Below are positions 41,889 to 49,857 of a stretch of 64,000 nt of DNA, piece after piece. A program made the translations under genes and the position numbers. Source of the DNA: JAJRAN01 sp963827135 (GTDB taxonomy: Archaea > Thermoplasmatota > Thermoplasmata > Methanomassiliicoccales > UBA472); NCBI GenBank assembly GCA_963827135.1, contig CAWGZX010000008.1, forward strand, positions 103,778-167,777. The letters are read 5' to 3'. Position 1 is the stretch's first letter. Every line of letters begins with the position of its first letter. The notes under the pieces are model-generated. The model saw nothing but the letters and a program-made list of their open reading frames with translations. It searched no databases and was not told where the DNA came from.

Positions 41889-42206
41889 TAATCCATCTTT
41901 CTGCGATTTGATTGATGATGTTTGAGAAATGAGGTGGCATCACCTTAAGACTCGGCCCAAAGTCAATTCCCGTTGGTCGTAAAGAAATTCTACAATTCCA
42001 ACTATGCCCCGATTCACAAGTCCCAGGAATGCGTCGCATTGACTGGCTGGTCCTCGAGCTTGCACTTCAATCAGAAGGATATCGTCCTCGAGTAGGGCCC
42101 AAAATCCTTTTCTTCCGGAGTGACTAATACCGAAAATTCGTTAAAAATCGACTGAGGACCGTCGAAGTAACTCCATGTACTGACATATAGTCGAACGTCA
42201 ATAACC
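41889..42206. other. Intergenic region between the exporter and tbp
   Basis: No credible gene; a 62-codon frame on the minus strand has poor composition. It holds A/T-rich stretches near 42131 (gttaaaaatcg) and 42184 (acatatag) that may be promoter parts for the tbp gene. Confidence 0.45.
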
Positions 42207-42251
42207 CTGCTTGGGGATGTTCCTATTCCAAGCTACAAGATACAAAACGTC

Positions 42252-42773
42252 GTGGCGTCCGCTTCCCTAGGTACAAAGCTGGACCTCCCAGCCATCGCCA
42301 TGTCCTTGGAAGGCGCCGATTATAACCCAGAGCAATTCCCAGGCCTCATTTATCGTATGAAGGACCCCAAAGCAGCCACGCTCCTGTTCTCCAGCGGTAA
42401 GGTCGTTTGTACGGGAGCCAAGAGCCGGGAACAGGTCAAGGCCGCCATAAGCAAGGTCATCAAACAGATAGAGAAGGCGGGTATCCATATCGATGGCGAT
42501 CCCAAGATCGAGGTGCAGAACATAGTTGCCACTTTCGACCTGGGGCAGCAGGTCAACCTCAACGCCGTTGCTATTTCCCTTGGCCTCGAGAAGGTGGAGT
42601 ACGAGCCGGAGCAGTTCCCAGGCCTCGTGTTCCGAATGGACACGCCGAAGGTGGTCCTATTGCTCTTCGGGTCCGGCAAAGTGGTCTGCACCGGGGCGCG
42701 AAAGCCACAGGATGTGGAGGAAGCGGTCGAAAAGATCACGATCGAATTGCGCGCTGCTGGTCAGATCCACTGA
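42252..42773 (+). CDS. tbp: TATA-binding protein
   Basis: This general transcription factor recruits TFB and RNA polymerase to TATA boxes. The two direct-repeat halves are plain: LPAIAMSLEGADYNPEQFPG with SGKVVCTGAKS, then VAISLGLEKVEYEPEQFPG with SGKVVCTGARK. From GTG 42252 the protein has 173 residues but lacks most of its first strand. The same frame upstream encodes SYKIQNVV, matching the normal KIENVVAS start. No ATG, GTG or TTG occurs in that frame before the stop at 42168. Either a CTG (42207 or 42180) is used or a base is wrong near 42217, where an out-of-frame ATG lies. Confidence 0.9.
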   Translation: MASASLGTKLDLPAIAMSLEGADYNPEQFPGLIYRMKDPKAATLLFSSGKVVCTGAKSREQVKAAISKVIKQIEKAGIHIDGDPKIEVQNIVATFDLGQQVNLNAVAISLGLEKVEYEPEQFPGLVFRMDTPKVVLLLFGSGKVVCTGARKPQDVEEAVEKITIELRAAGQIH

Positions 42774-42975
42774 GAAGTCACTCCAACCATTCCTTTGCTT
42801 ATAAAGGAAGAGATGCCAAGGGGTTGGGAAGCGTGAGCTTGGACCTCACGTACCTCTTCGCCTCCAGTATTTACATTTCCCCTCTAGGTATGGCATATCA
42901 CATAGGACGAACCTGTGCCTCATCGGGTACATCATTCCGATATGCTCGAATTGGAGGTCCACGAAACCGTTCCGG

Positions 42976-45165
42976 CTATGATCTGATGAGGTCGAAGCGA
43001 TCCAGGTTCATCACCTTGTCCCATGCCTTAACGAAGTCGTGGACGAACATCTTCTGTGCGTCCGAGCTCGCGTAGACCTCTGCCAAGGCCCGTAGCTCGG
43101 AGTTGGAGCCGAAGATCAGATCGACGCGCGTGCCGGTCCACTTGAGCTTGCCTGTCGCACGATCACGGCCTTCGAACATGTCCTTTTCTTCCGTGGTCGC
43201 GTTCCAGACCGTGCTCATGTCGAGCAGGTTCACGAAGAAGTCATTTGTGAGCTTCTCGGGTCGCAAGGTGAAGACGCCGCGCTGGGAATGTCCGAAGTTG
43301 GCGTTCAGGACGCGCATTCCGCCGACGAGCACCGTCATTTCAGGCGCCGTCAACGTCAACAATTGGGCCTTATCGACCAATAATTCCTCGGCCGAAATGG
43401 AATAACGGGTCTTTTGGAAATTGCGGAAGCCATCAGCGACTGGTTCGAGCACAGCGAAGGATGCAATATCGGTCTGCTCCTGCGAGGCGTCCATGCGTCC
43501 AGGCGTGAAGGGGACCGTGATCCTATGACCGGCTCTTTTCGCCGCTCGCTCGACAGCTGCACATCCGCCCAGAACGATAAGGTCAGCCAGCGATACCCTC
43601 TTGCCGCTTGATTGGGCTATGTTGAACTCGCTTTGGATGCCCTCAAGCGCCTTCAGCACTTTGACCAGTTGGTCAGGTTGGTTGACCGTCCAATCCTTTT
43701 GCGGGGCTAAGCGAAGGCGGGCACCGTTGGCGCCGCCGCGCTTGTCAGAACCGCGGAAGGTGGATGCAGATGCCCAGGCGGTCGAGACCAGTTCCGAGAT
43801 GGATAGGCCAGAAGCCAGTATCCTGCCCTTGAGGGAAGCGATGTCCTTCTTGTCTATCAATTCATGATCGACCGCGGGTATGGGATCCTGCCAGATGAGC
43901 TCTTCCGCGGGGACTTCCGGGCCGAGATAGCGCGAGCGGGGTCCCATGTCGCGGTGGGTCAGCTTGAACCATGCCCGGGTGAACGCATCCGCCAACTGAT
44001 CCGGATTCTCGAGGAAGCGCCTCGATATCTTTTCGTAGACAGGATCGAATCGCAGTGCGAGGTCTGTGGTCAGCATGGATGGCGCGTGACTCTTGCTCGG
44101 GTCGTGCGCATCCGGCACTGTACCCGCGCCGGCACCACCTTTCGGTCTCCATTGCTGAGCGCCGGCCGGGCTCTTCGTCAGTTCCCACTCATAGCCAAAC
44201 AGGTTCTCAAGGAAACCGCTACTCCACTTAGTGGGAGTGCTTGTCCAGGTGACCTCCAGGCCGCTGGAGATTGCATCCGCACCTTTTCCCATGCCGAAGC
44301 TGCTCTTCCAACCGAGGCCTTGCTCCTCGATGCTTGCCGCCTCAGGCTCGGGCCCGACGTGTCTCGCATCTCCGGCGCCGTGAGCCTTGCCGAATGCGTG
44401 GCCGCCCGCGATGAGGGCCACTGTCTCTTCGTCGTTCATCGCCATGCGAGCGAAAACCTCGCGGATGTCCTTGGCGGCCGCGATCGGGTCCGGGTTGCCG
44501 TTCGGCCCTTCTGGATTGACGTATATCAGACCCATCTGCACTGCAGCGAGCGGATTTTCGAGATCCCTCTCCCCTGAATAGCGCTTTTCACCTAGCCAGA
44601 CGGTCTCTGAGCCCCAGTAGACGTCTTCCGGTTCCCAAACGTCCTCGCGCCCGCCGCCGAAGCCGAAGGTCTTGAACCCCATCGACTCGAGGGCGACGTT
44701 TCCCGCGAGAATCATGAGGTCGGCCCACGAGATTTTCCTGCCATACTTCTGCTTGATCGGCCAGAGCAGCCGACGCGCTTTGTCGAGGTTCACGTTGTCT
44801 GGCCAACTGTTGAGAGGTGCGAAGCGTTGCTGGCCACCACCGGCTCCGCCGCGACCGTCACCACTGCGGTACGTGCCGGCGCTGTGCCATGCCATTCGAA
44901 TGAACAAGGGGCCATAGTTGCCGAAGTCCGCCGGCCACCATTCCTGCGATTCGGTCATTAGCGCCTGCAGGTCCTTCTTCACTGCCGCCAGGTCGAGGCT
45001 CTTGAACTCTTTGGCGTAGTTGAAATCATCGCCCATCGGATTTGACTTGGAAGAATGCTGATGCAGGATATTGAGCCGCAACTGGTTAGGCCACCAGTCC
45101 CGGTTCGTTGTGCCATCACCGGCAACAGTAATTGACTTCTTTTTCGTATCATCTTTTGGTGGCAT
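42976..45165 (-). CDS. katG: Catalase-peroxidase KatG
   Basis: This 729-residue, two-domain haem enzyme destroys hydrogen peroxide. The distal site Arg-Trp-His is in RMAWHSAGTYR and the proximal haem ligand is in ALIAGGHAFGKAHG. The Met-Tyr-Trp crosslink residues needed for catalase activity are all present: the Trp of AWHS, the Tyr of GLIYVNPEGP and a Met in ARMAMND. The C-terminal gene-duplicated domain is intact. KatG is patchily distributed in archaea and usually traced to transfer from bacteria. An integrase remnant lies just upstream of its start. Confidence 0.96.
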   Translation of the reverse strand: MPPKDDTKKKSITVAGDGTTNRDWWPNQLRLNILHQHSSKSNPMGDDFNYAKEFKSLDLAAVKKDLQALMTESQEWWPADFGNYGPLFIRMAWHSAGTYRSGDGRGGAGGGQQRFAPLNSWPDNVNLDKARRLLWPIKQKYGRKISWADLMILAGNVALESMGFKTFGFGGGREDVWEPEDVYWGSETVWLGEKRYSGERDLENPLAAVQMGLIYVNPEGPNGNPDPIAAAKDIREVFARMAMNDEETVALIAGGHAFGKAHGAGDARHVGPEPEAASIEEQGLGWKSSFGMGKGADAISSGLEVTWTSTPTKWSSGFLENLFGYEWELTKSPAGAQQWRPKGGAGAGTVPDAHDPSKSHAPSMLTTDLALRFDPVYEKISRRFLENPDQLADAFTRAWFKLTHRDMGPRSRYLGPEVPAEELIWQDPIPAVDHELIDKKDIASLKGRILASGLSISELVSTAWASASTFRGSDKRGGANGARLRLAPQKDWTVNQPDQLVKVLKALEGIQSEFNIAQSSGKRVSLADLIVLGGCAAVERAAKRAGHRITVPFTPGRMDASQEQTDIASFAVLEPVADGFRNFQKTRYSISAEELLVDKAQLLTLTAPEMTVLVGGMRVLNANFGHSQRGVFTLRPEKLTNDFFVNLLDMSTVWNATTEEKDMFEGRDRATGKLKWTGTRVDLIFGSNSELRALAEVYASSDAQKMFVHDFVKAWDKVMNLDRFDLIRS

Positions 45166-45238
45166 TTTTCCCCTCTTTTTTTATTATTAGCTGGTTGGCT
45201 GCTGCCGTTATTAGTAATTTCCGATAGAGGTCCGCAGT

Positions 45239-45490
45239 ATGCTTGAGAGTGATTGCAGAATCTTCCGCGACACTTATTGCCAGATGTGCATCGACCTTGA
45301 CCCGAGCAAACTCTCTGTAATCTCCGTGACCATGAGACACGCGACCACCAGGACGACCGAGGAGCACTACGGGCGCATGAAGGAGATGAAAGCGCTCGAG
45401 GAAGTGAAGGGACTATGGGAAACCAAGTTCACTGCAAATTTCAATACCCCGCTGATTGAACGTTCGTACGACTATACTGGCTATGCCTAG
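45239..45490 (+). pseudogene. C-terminal remnant of a tyrosine recombinase (integrase)
   Basis: Only about 83 codons remain. They match the end of a phage-type integrase: IFRDTYCQMCIDLDPSKLSV (box II region; the His of the HxxR motif is Arg here), then VTMRHATTRTTEEHYGRMK with the R-H and the presumed nucleophile Tyr, and a helical tail. The N-terminal and core domains are missing. It is a scar of a mobile element between katG and the aIF5B gene and is probably non-functional. Confidence 0.7.
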
Positions 45491-45492
45491 TC

Positions 45493-47241
45493 TCACATTC
45501 CCCAGAACTTGTCCTTCTTGCGCTTAATATCTATTAGCTCCTCAAGGACCATCTTCTCGTCGGTGTTGAGGTCGTAATCAGCTATGCCCTGGACCTCGCT
45601 CTCCAGGATGTCGACCCAGAGGATGTCCTCGACGCTTATCTGCCGCCCCACGGTCGGACCTTCGATGGCCACGGCGATCTCTTGGCCGGCGATGGCCTCC
45701 TTCTGCGCCTCCTCGCCCGAGCGGATGGAGCGGATCCTGCCGATGTCGTTGCCGTCCTTGTCCAGGAGCGTCTGCCCGGTGCGGATGCGGCCCCCGAGGA
45801 CCCGGACGCCGACTATCGCTGGCTTGCTCACACGGAACACGCAGTTCGGAAGCAGCTTGACCTTGCCTGGGAAAGCAACGAGAGCGCGCTTGGCCGCCTC
45901 GCCCTTGCGCTTCTCCTCCTCCACCCAGGCCCTGTAGCTGTCCAGGACCCCGTAGACCACGTCCCCCAAGAACACTTCGACAGCGTAATTGGACATGATG
46001 TCCTTGGCATCTGGGAGCACGTCGACGTTGAATCCGAGGATGGCTCGATGCAGCTCATCGTTGTAGGAAGACGCCTCGACCAGGTCGCGGCGCGACACGT
46101 CCCCCACCTCGTACTTGCGGATGGGGATCTCGGCCTTGGCGCATTCGTAGGCCAGCGCCTCCAAGGAGCCGATGGCGTCGGCCTTGATGAACACCCCCGC
46201 GTCCGCCACCTCGATGTGCACCGAGGTCTCCTGCGCTATCTCCTCCAATATGGCGGCCTTGTTGCCCTTGAGCACGCGCAGAGGCCCTCCAGCCATCACC
46301 CCTTCCAGGCTTTGGCAGAGGAGCTTCACACCTGCGGCGGCCGTCACCTCGTCCACCGAGTCGAACTTGTCCCGGGGGTCGCGGATCTCGTCCAAAGGCC
46401 TGGGCTTCAGGATGGCCTTGACCTTGGTGATCATGGGCGCGGACCTGGTTCCCAAGGCTATCATGTCGCCCTTCTTCAATGAGCCGGAGTAGACGATGAC
46501 GTCGATGGTGGGGCCGAGCCCCTTCTCCTCCTTGACCTCCAGGATCGTGCCCTTGCCAGGTCCTTCCTCCGTGCTCAATTCCTGCTCCAGGAACCTCTGG
46601 GCCAGGCCGATCAGGACCAGGAGCAGGTCGGGGATGCCCTCCCCGGTCTTCGCGGAGACGGGGACGAGGGCGATGTTGCGCGTGAAGTCCTCGATGCGGT
46701 CGTAACGATCGGCGGAATAGCCCTCCTGGGCGAAGCGGCCGATGATGGCGTACATCTTCTTCTCGAAGTTGTCAACGGCGTCCTCGCTCTGCTTCCTCAT
46801 GTTAAGGATGAATGGCTTGCCCGGATCAGGGATCCAGCTCTGCACCAGGTCGATCTTGTTGAGCGCGATGACGAAGGGCGTCTTGTACTTGCGCAGGATG
46901 TTCATCGACTCTATCGTCTGAGGCTTGAGGCCCTCGTTGATGTCGATGACCAGTATGGCAAGGTCGGCGAGGGATCCGCCCCTCGCCCTGAGAGTGGTGA
47001 AGGAATGGTGCCCGGGCGTGTCGATGAACAGGAGGCCGGGGACGTTGAACTTCTTAGCTCCGATGAGGGAGCCGCATATCTTGTAGATATGCTCTAGGGG
47101 GACCTCGGTGGCGCCGATGTGCTGCGTAATGTGGCCCGCCTCCCCCTTCCAGACAGCCGTGCCCCGGATGTAATCGAGCAAGCTGGTCTTGCCATGGTCG
47201 ACATGGCCCAGCACGCTGACGATCGGCTGCCTGATGCTCAT
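45493..47241 (-). CDS. infB: Translation initiation factor aIF5B
   Basis: This 582-residue GTPase promotes subunit joining. The G-domain has SVLGHVDHGKTSLLDYIRGT, the ITQHIGATEVPL switch I region, IDTPGHHSFTTLRARGG and NKIDLV. Domains II-IV follow, with the archaeal C-terminal helical domain ending KRKKDKFWGM. No intein is present. It lies downstream of ndk in the classic archaeal order L7Ae-S28e-L24e-Ndk-aIF5B. The 122-base gap to ndk may allow separate transcription. Confidence 0.96.
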   Translation of the reverse strand: MSIRQPIVSVLGHVDHGKTSLLDYIRGTAVWKGEAGHITQHIGATEVPLEHIYKICGSLIGAKKFNVPGLLFIDTPGHHSFTTLRARGGSLADLAILVIDINEGLKPQTIESMNILRKYKTPFVIALNKIDLVQSWIPDPGKPFILNMRKQSEDAVDNFEKKMYAIIGRFAQEGYSADRYDRIEDFTRNIALVPVSAKTGEGIPDLLLVLIGLAQRFLEQELSTEEGPGKGTILEVKEEKGLGPTIDVIVYSGSLKKGDMIALGTRSAPMITKVKAILKPRPLDEIRDPRDKFDSVDEVTAAAGVKLLCQSLEGVMAGGPLRVLKGNKAAILEEIAQETSVHIEVADAGVFIKADAIGSLEALAYECAKAEIPIRKYEVGDVSRRDLVEASSYNDELHRAILGFNVDVLPDAKDIMSNYAVEVFLGDVVYGVLDSYRAWVEEEKRKGEAAKRALVAFPGKVKLLPNCVFRVSKPAIVGVRVLGGRIRTGQTLLDKDGNDIGRIRSIRSGEEAQKEAIAGQEIAVAIEGPTVGRQISVEDILWVDILESEVQGIADYDLNTDEKMVLEELIDIKRKKDKFWGM

Positions 47242-47363
47242 GCCCTTGGCATCAAGGATGTTAATTATAATCTTTCTGGAGGCGGCGCTTGGGGCTCAGA
47301 TGGACAGCTGGATCTGGAAAAATTGAGAAACGGCCCTGGATCGACCAGGGGAAAGGATTTCGC

Positions 47364-47822
47364 TCACTCGAAGAGCCAGGCGTCGACGCTGCGCTTCCAG
47401 TCCACCAGCTCGTACTCGTTGAAGAAGAGCTGGATCTCGCGCTTGGCGCTGTCGACCGAGTCGGAGCCGTGCACGAGGTTGCGCCCCGTCTGCTGGGCCA
47501 AGTCCCCCCGTATGGTGCCTATTGCGGCCTCCTGGGGGTTGGTCTTGCCCATCAGCGAGCGGACCGATGCCACCGCGTTCTCCCCTTCCCAGACCATGCA
47601 CAGGACCGGGCCGGAGGTGATGTAGTCGATGAGGCCGGGGAAGAAGCTCTTCCCCTTGTGCTCACCGTAGTGGCGCTCGGCCAGTTCCTTCGGTATGCGC
47701 ATTAGCTTCATGGCGATGGGCCTCAGCCCCTTGGACTCGAGGCGCTGGACTATCTCGCCCATGAGGCCGCGCTGCACCGCGTCCGGCTTGAGCATCACGT
47801 AGGTTCGCTCGATCATCGGCAT
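47364..47822 (-). CDS. ndk: Nucleoside diphosphate kinase
   Basis: This 152-residue NDP kinase equalises NTP pools. It has the family start ERTYVMLKPDAVQRGLMGEI and the active-site His in TGRNLVHGSDSVDSA. ATG 47822 overlaps the L24e stop (TGATG), indicating coupling. A second ATG two codons in (47816), directly before IERTYV, is equally plausible. Confidence 0.95.
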   Translation of the reverse strand: MPMIERTYVMLKPDAVQRGLMGEIVQRLESKGLRPIAMKLMRIPKELAERHYGEHKGKSFFPGLIDYITSGPVLCMVWEGENAVASVRSLMGKTNPQEAAIGTIRGDLAQQTGRNLVHGSDSVDSAKREIQLFFNEYELVDWKRSVDAWLFE

Positions 47823-48247
47823 CACTCTTTCTTGGCCTTGGCCTTCCTGGGGACCTTAGCGGGCGCCTCTTCCTTTGGGGCGGGCGCTGGTTCAGGTGCT
47901 GGAGCGGGCTCTGGCGCAGGTACTGGTGCTGCCTCGACCTTCGGCTCCTCCACTATCGGCTCGGCCGGGGCCTCGGTGTACTTCGGCGCGGCGGCGGCCG
48001 CGGCCTTCTTGGCGGCCCTTGCCGCCTTTCCAGCTCCAGGCTCAGGAGCGTGCATGCGCACCTCCTTCTCGCGGGCGTACGCCCTCGTCCAGGTCACCCT
48101 TCTTGGCACCCGACTCATGTCGATCATGTTCTTGGAGCACTTGTTGGTGCAGAACAGATAGACGGTCCCGTCCTTCTTCACGTACATGGTGCCGGTCCCG
48201 GGCTCTATCTCACTGCCGCAGAACGAGCAGACTTTAAGCTCGACCAT
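47822..48247 (-). CDS. rpl24e: Large-subunit ribosomal protein L24e with long C-terminal extension
   Basis: The first 60 residues are standard L24e: a zinc site with Cys-x2-Cys in KVCSFCGSEIEPG and Cys-x3-Cys in LFCTNKCSKN, then RRVTWTRAYAREKE. Archaeal L24e is usually only about 55-65 residues. Here another 80 residues follow, made of Ala, Pro, Glu and Lys (KAARAAKKAAAAAAPKYTEA onward, ending PRKAKAKKE). The tail is probably disordered. It is the third gene of the L7Ae operon. Confidence 0.93.
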   Translation of the reverse strand: MVELKVCSFCGSEIEPGTGTMYVKKDGTVYLFCTNKCSKNMIDMSRVPRRVTWTRAYAREKEVRMHAPEPGAGKAARAAKKAAAAAAPKYTEAPAEPIVEEPKVEAAPVPAPEPAPAPEPAPAPKEEAPAKVPRKAKAKKE

Positions 48248-48271
48248 TGTGAATCTCCTCCTTCGTCAAGA

Positions 48272-48487
48272 TCAGCGGAGGGCCAGCTTCCTGGCCTCAC
48301 GGGAGGTCTCTCTCAGCATCAGGATGTCGCCCATCCTCATAGGGCCCATGACGTTGCGCGTGATGATGCGCCCCTTGTCGCGGCCCTCGAGGACGCGCAC
48401 CTTGACCTGGGTGGCCTCGCCGGTCATTCCTGTGCGACCGATGATCTCGACCACTTCGCAGGGTATGCTATCGTCTCCCTCAGCCAT
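48272..48487 (-). CDS. rps28e: Small-subunit ribosomal protein S28e
   Basis: This 71-residue protein matches archaeal S28e, with IPCEVVEIIGRTGMTGEATQ, KVRVLEGRDKGRIITRNVMG and the terminal RETSREARKLALR. It lies between L7Ae and L24e, 13 and 24 bases from each, in the standard order. Confidence 0.95.
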   Translation of the reverse strand: MAEGDDSIPCEVVEIIGRTGMTGEATQVKVRVLEGRDKGRIITRNVMGPMRMGDILMLRETSREARKLALR

Positions 48488-48500
48488 TCAATCCACCCTT

Positions 48501-48872
48501 TCACTTCTTCAGCTTCTTGAGCTGCTCGGCCAATGAGTCGATCAGGGGCTTGGCCTTTCCGGCCTCGACGACCGCGACGGACGCGGTCGGCTTGGACAGC
48601 CCGCAGGCGTTCCCGAGCTCCGCCTTGGACGCTACGTACGCGTACGGAATGTTCCTCTCCTCGCAGAGGAGGGGCATGTGCGCCAATATCTCTGGCGGCT
48701 GGACGTCCTCGGCCATGACCACGAACGAGGTCTCGCCCCGCTCGACGAGCTTGGTGACCTCGTTGGTCCCCTTCTTCACGCGGCCGGTGTCGCGAGCGGT
48801 CTCGATGATCTCGTAAGCCTTATCTTGAAGCTCCTTCGGCATCTCGAAGCGCACGAATATTGCCTTTGCCAA
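48501..48872 (-). CDS. rpl7ae: Large-subunit ribosomal protein L7Ae
   Basis: This 123-residue protein binds kink-turns in 23S rRNA, box C/D and H/ACA guide RNAs and RNase P RNA. Signatures are KKGTNEVTKLVERGETSFVV, MAEDVQPPEILAHMP and LLCEERNIPYAYV. The start is TTG 48872, preceded by GGAGGTATTGAA at ideal spacing; the frame further upstream is not L7Ae-like. It is the first gene of the operon, with a TATA box at 48951-48962 and a leader of about 58 bases. Confidence 0.95.
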   Translation of the reverse strand: MAKAIFVRFEMPKELQDKAYEIIETARDTGRVKKGTNEVTKLVERGETSFVVMAEDVQPPEILAHMPLLCEERNIPYAYVASKAELGNACGLSKPTASVAVVEAGKAKPLIDSLAEQLKKLKK

Positions 48873-48950
48873 TTCAATACCTCCTTCAGATGTTCGATGA
48901 ACATCGTCATCATTCATCGGCTCAGAAGAGCAACCGTCCCAAAGATATGG

Positions 48951-48962
48951 TCGTATAAAAGG
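48951..48962 (-). promoter_or_regulatory. TATA box of the L7Ae-S28e-L24e-Ndk operon
   Basis: Minus strand ccttttatacga, predicting transcription from about 48930 and an unusually long leader of roughly 58 bases for this genome. Confidence 0.5.
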
Positions 48963-49062
48963 TTTATCGAGCTTGGTTTCAACGCCTGCTTCTCCTCTCC
49001 CAGGACCGAAGGCTAACTCCATGGGTGAGATATAAATTCATCATCGCGCCGTATGAGGCCAC

Positions 49063-49476
49063 GTGAAACGTAAAAAGCATGAGTCCAAGGTCGGGACGGT
49101 GAAGATGGAGGCTTCGAAGGAATCGGGACACGGGGGAAGATGTCTGCAGTTGTCGGGCTTGGAGCACGAGCCCCTGGATGAGCTTGCTATTGAGATCTTG
49201 ATGGAGAGCCCGAAAATCATCCCAGACATGAAGGAAACCCTTAGTATCGTCCGCCAGAACGCTCAACGTCTTGGAATATCAACGGAATATGAGGTTAAGG
49301 GCTCCATCGACCCTGAGTATCCAGAGCTGAAGAGGATTAGGGTATGGATACATGTGGGCAGGAACACAGATGCGGAAAGGTCTGTCGCGATTTGGGATGA
49401 CCTTACAAGGCTCAAGATTTCCAAGGTTCATGATGCCTCGTCCATCGGCAAGATCATATTCAGATTGGCTGACTAA
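49063..49476 (+). CDS. Hypothetical partner of a HEPN-like protein
   Basis: This 137-residue protein starts at GTG 49063, about five bases after the transcript start predicted from the TATA box atataaat (49029-49036). The C-terminal half (IDPEYPELKRIRVWIHVG, then AERSVAIWDDLTRL) recalls small proteins often encoded beside HEPN-domain genes, which may act as antitoxins. That link is an inference from layout and composition. The HEPN-like gene follows after a 15-base gap. Confidence 0.6.
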   Translation: MKRKKHESKVGTVKMEASKESGHGGRCLQLSGLEHEPLDELAIEILMESPKIIPDMKETLSIVRQNAQRLGISTEYEVKGSIDPEYPELKRIRVWIHVGRNTDAERSVAIWDDLTRLKISKVHDASSIGKIIFRLAD

Positions 49477-49491
49477 GAGCAGAGTGATTTC

Positions 49492-49851
49492 ATGCAAACC
49501 TCAGAATTTCTAGGCCTTTCCGAATGCCTTCTGATGGTGACGTTCGGATTCGAGGAGGCAAGTTATAGGACTGCTACCGATAGGGCATACCTGGCTTCTG
49601 CTCTGTTGCTTGCTGACATCCTTCGGAGCAGGTGCGGCATCGATGTACCTCGGAGCGCAAGGTTCTACGCCATAATTGAGGATCAAGCAGCGAACATCGA
49701 TTCGCATCTCCGGGAGAATCTCGCGACGCTCCGAGGCCTTCGCAATGACGCCGATTACGACCTAGATCTCATGTTTGGGAAAAATGACGCCACTCGCACG
49801 ATCGTCATGGCCAAAGCCATGACGGCCTGGCTAAAGGGCAAATTTCGGTAG
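49492..49851 (+). CDS. HEPN-like domain protein (possible toxin)
   Basis: This 119-residue all-helical protein resembles HEPN-fold proteins: an early helix with AYLASALLLADILRSRCGI and a late helix with LRENLATLRGLRNDADYDLD. The latter matches the RN-x-ADY-type stretch of HEPN families, but the catalytic R-x4-6-H motif of HEPN RNases is not clearly complete. It may be a minimal toxin or a nucleotide-binding partner. It pairs with the upstream gene as a two-gene unit. Confidence 0.55.
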   Translation: MQTSEFLGLSECLLMVTFGFEEASYRTATDRAYLASALLLADILRSRCGIDVPRSARFYAIIEDQAANIDSHLRENLATLRGLRNDADYDLDLMFGKNDATRTIVMAKAMTAWLKGKFR

Positions 49852-49857
49852 ACGACG

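Noticed and set aside
41851..42039. 62-codon minus-strand frame upstream of the ABC exporter
   Set aside because: It overlaps the exporter start, has no ribosome-binding site and has chance-like composition.
42407..43075. 222-codon frame overlapping tbp and the gap to katG
   Set aside because: It is a shadow of tbp followed by non-coding sequence and ends inside katG on the opposite strand.
43862..44577. Frames of 100-240 codons opposite katG
   Set aside because: Antisense shadows of a well-defined katG.
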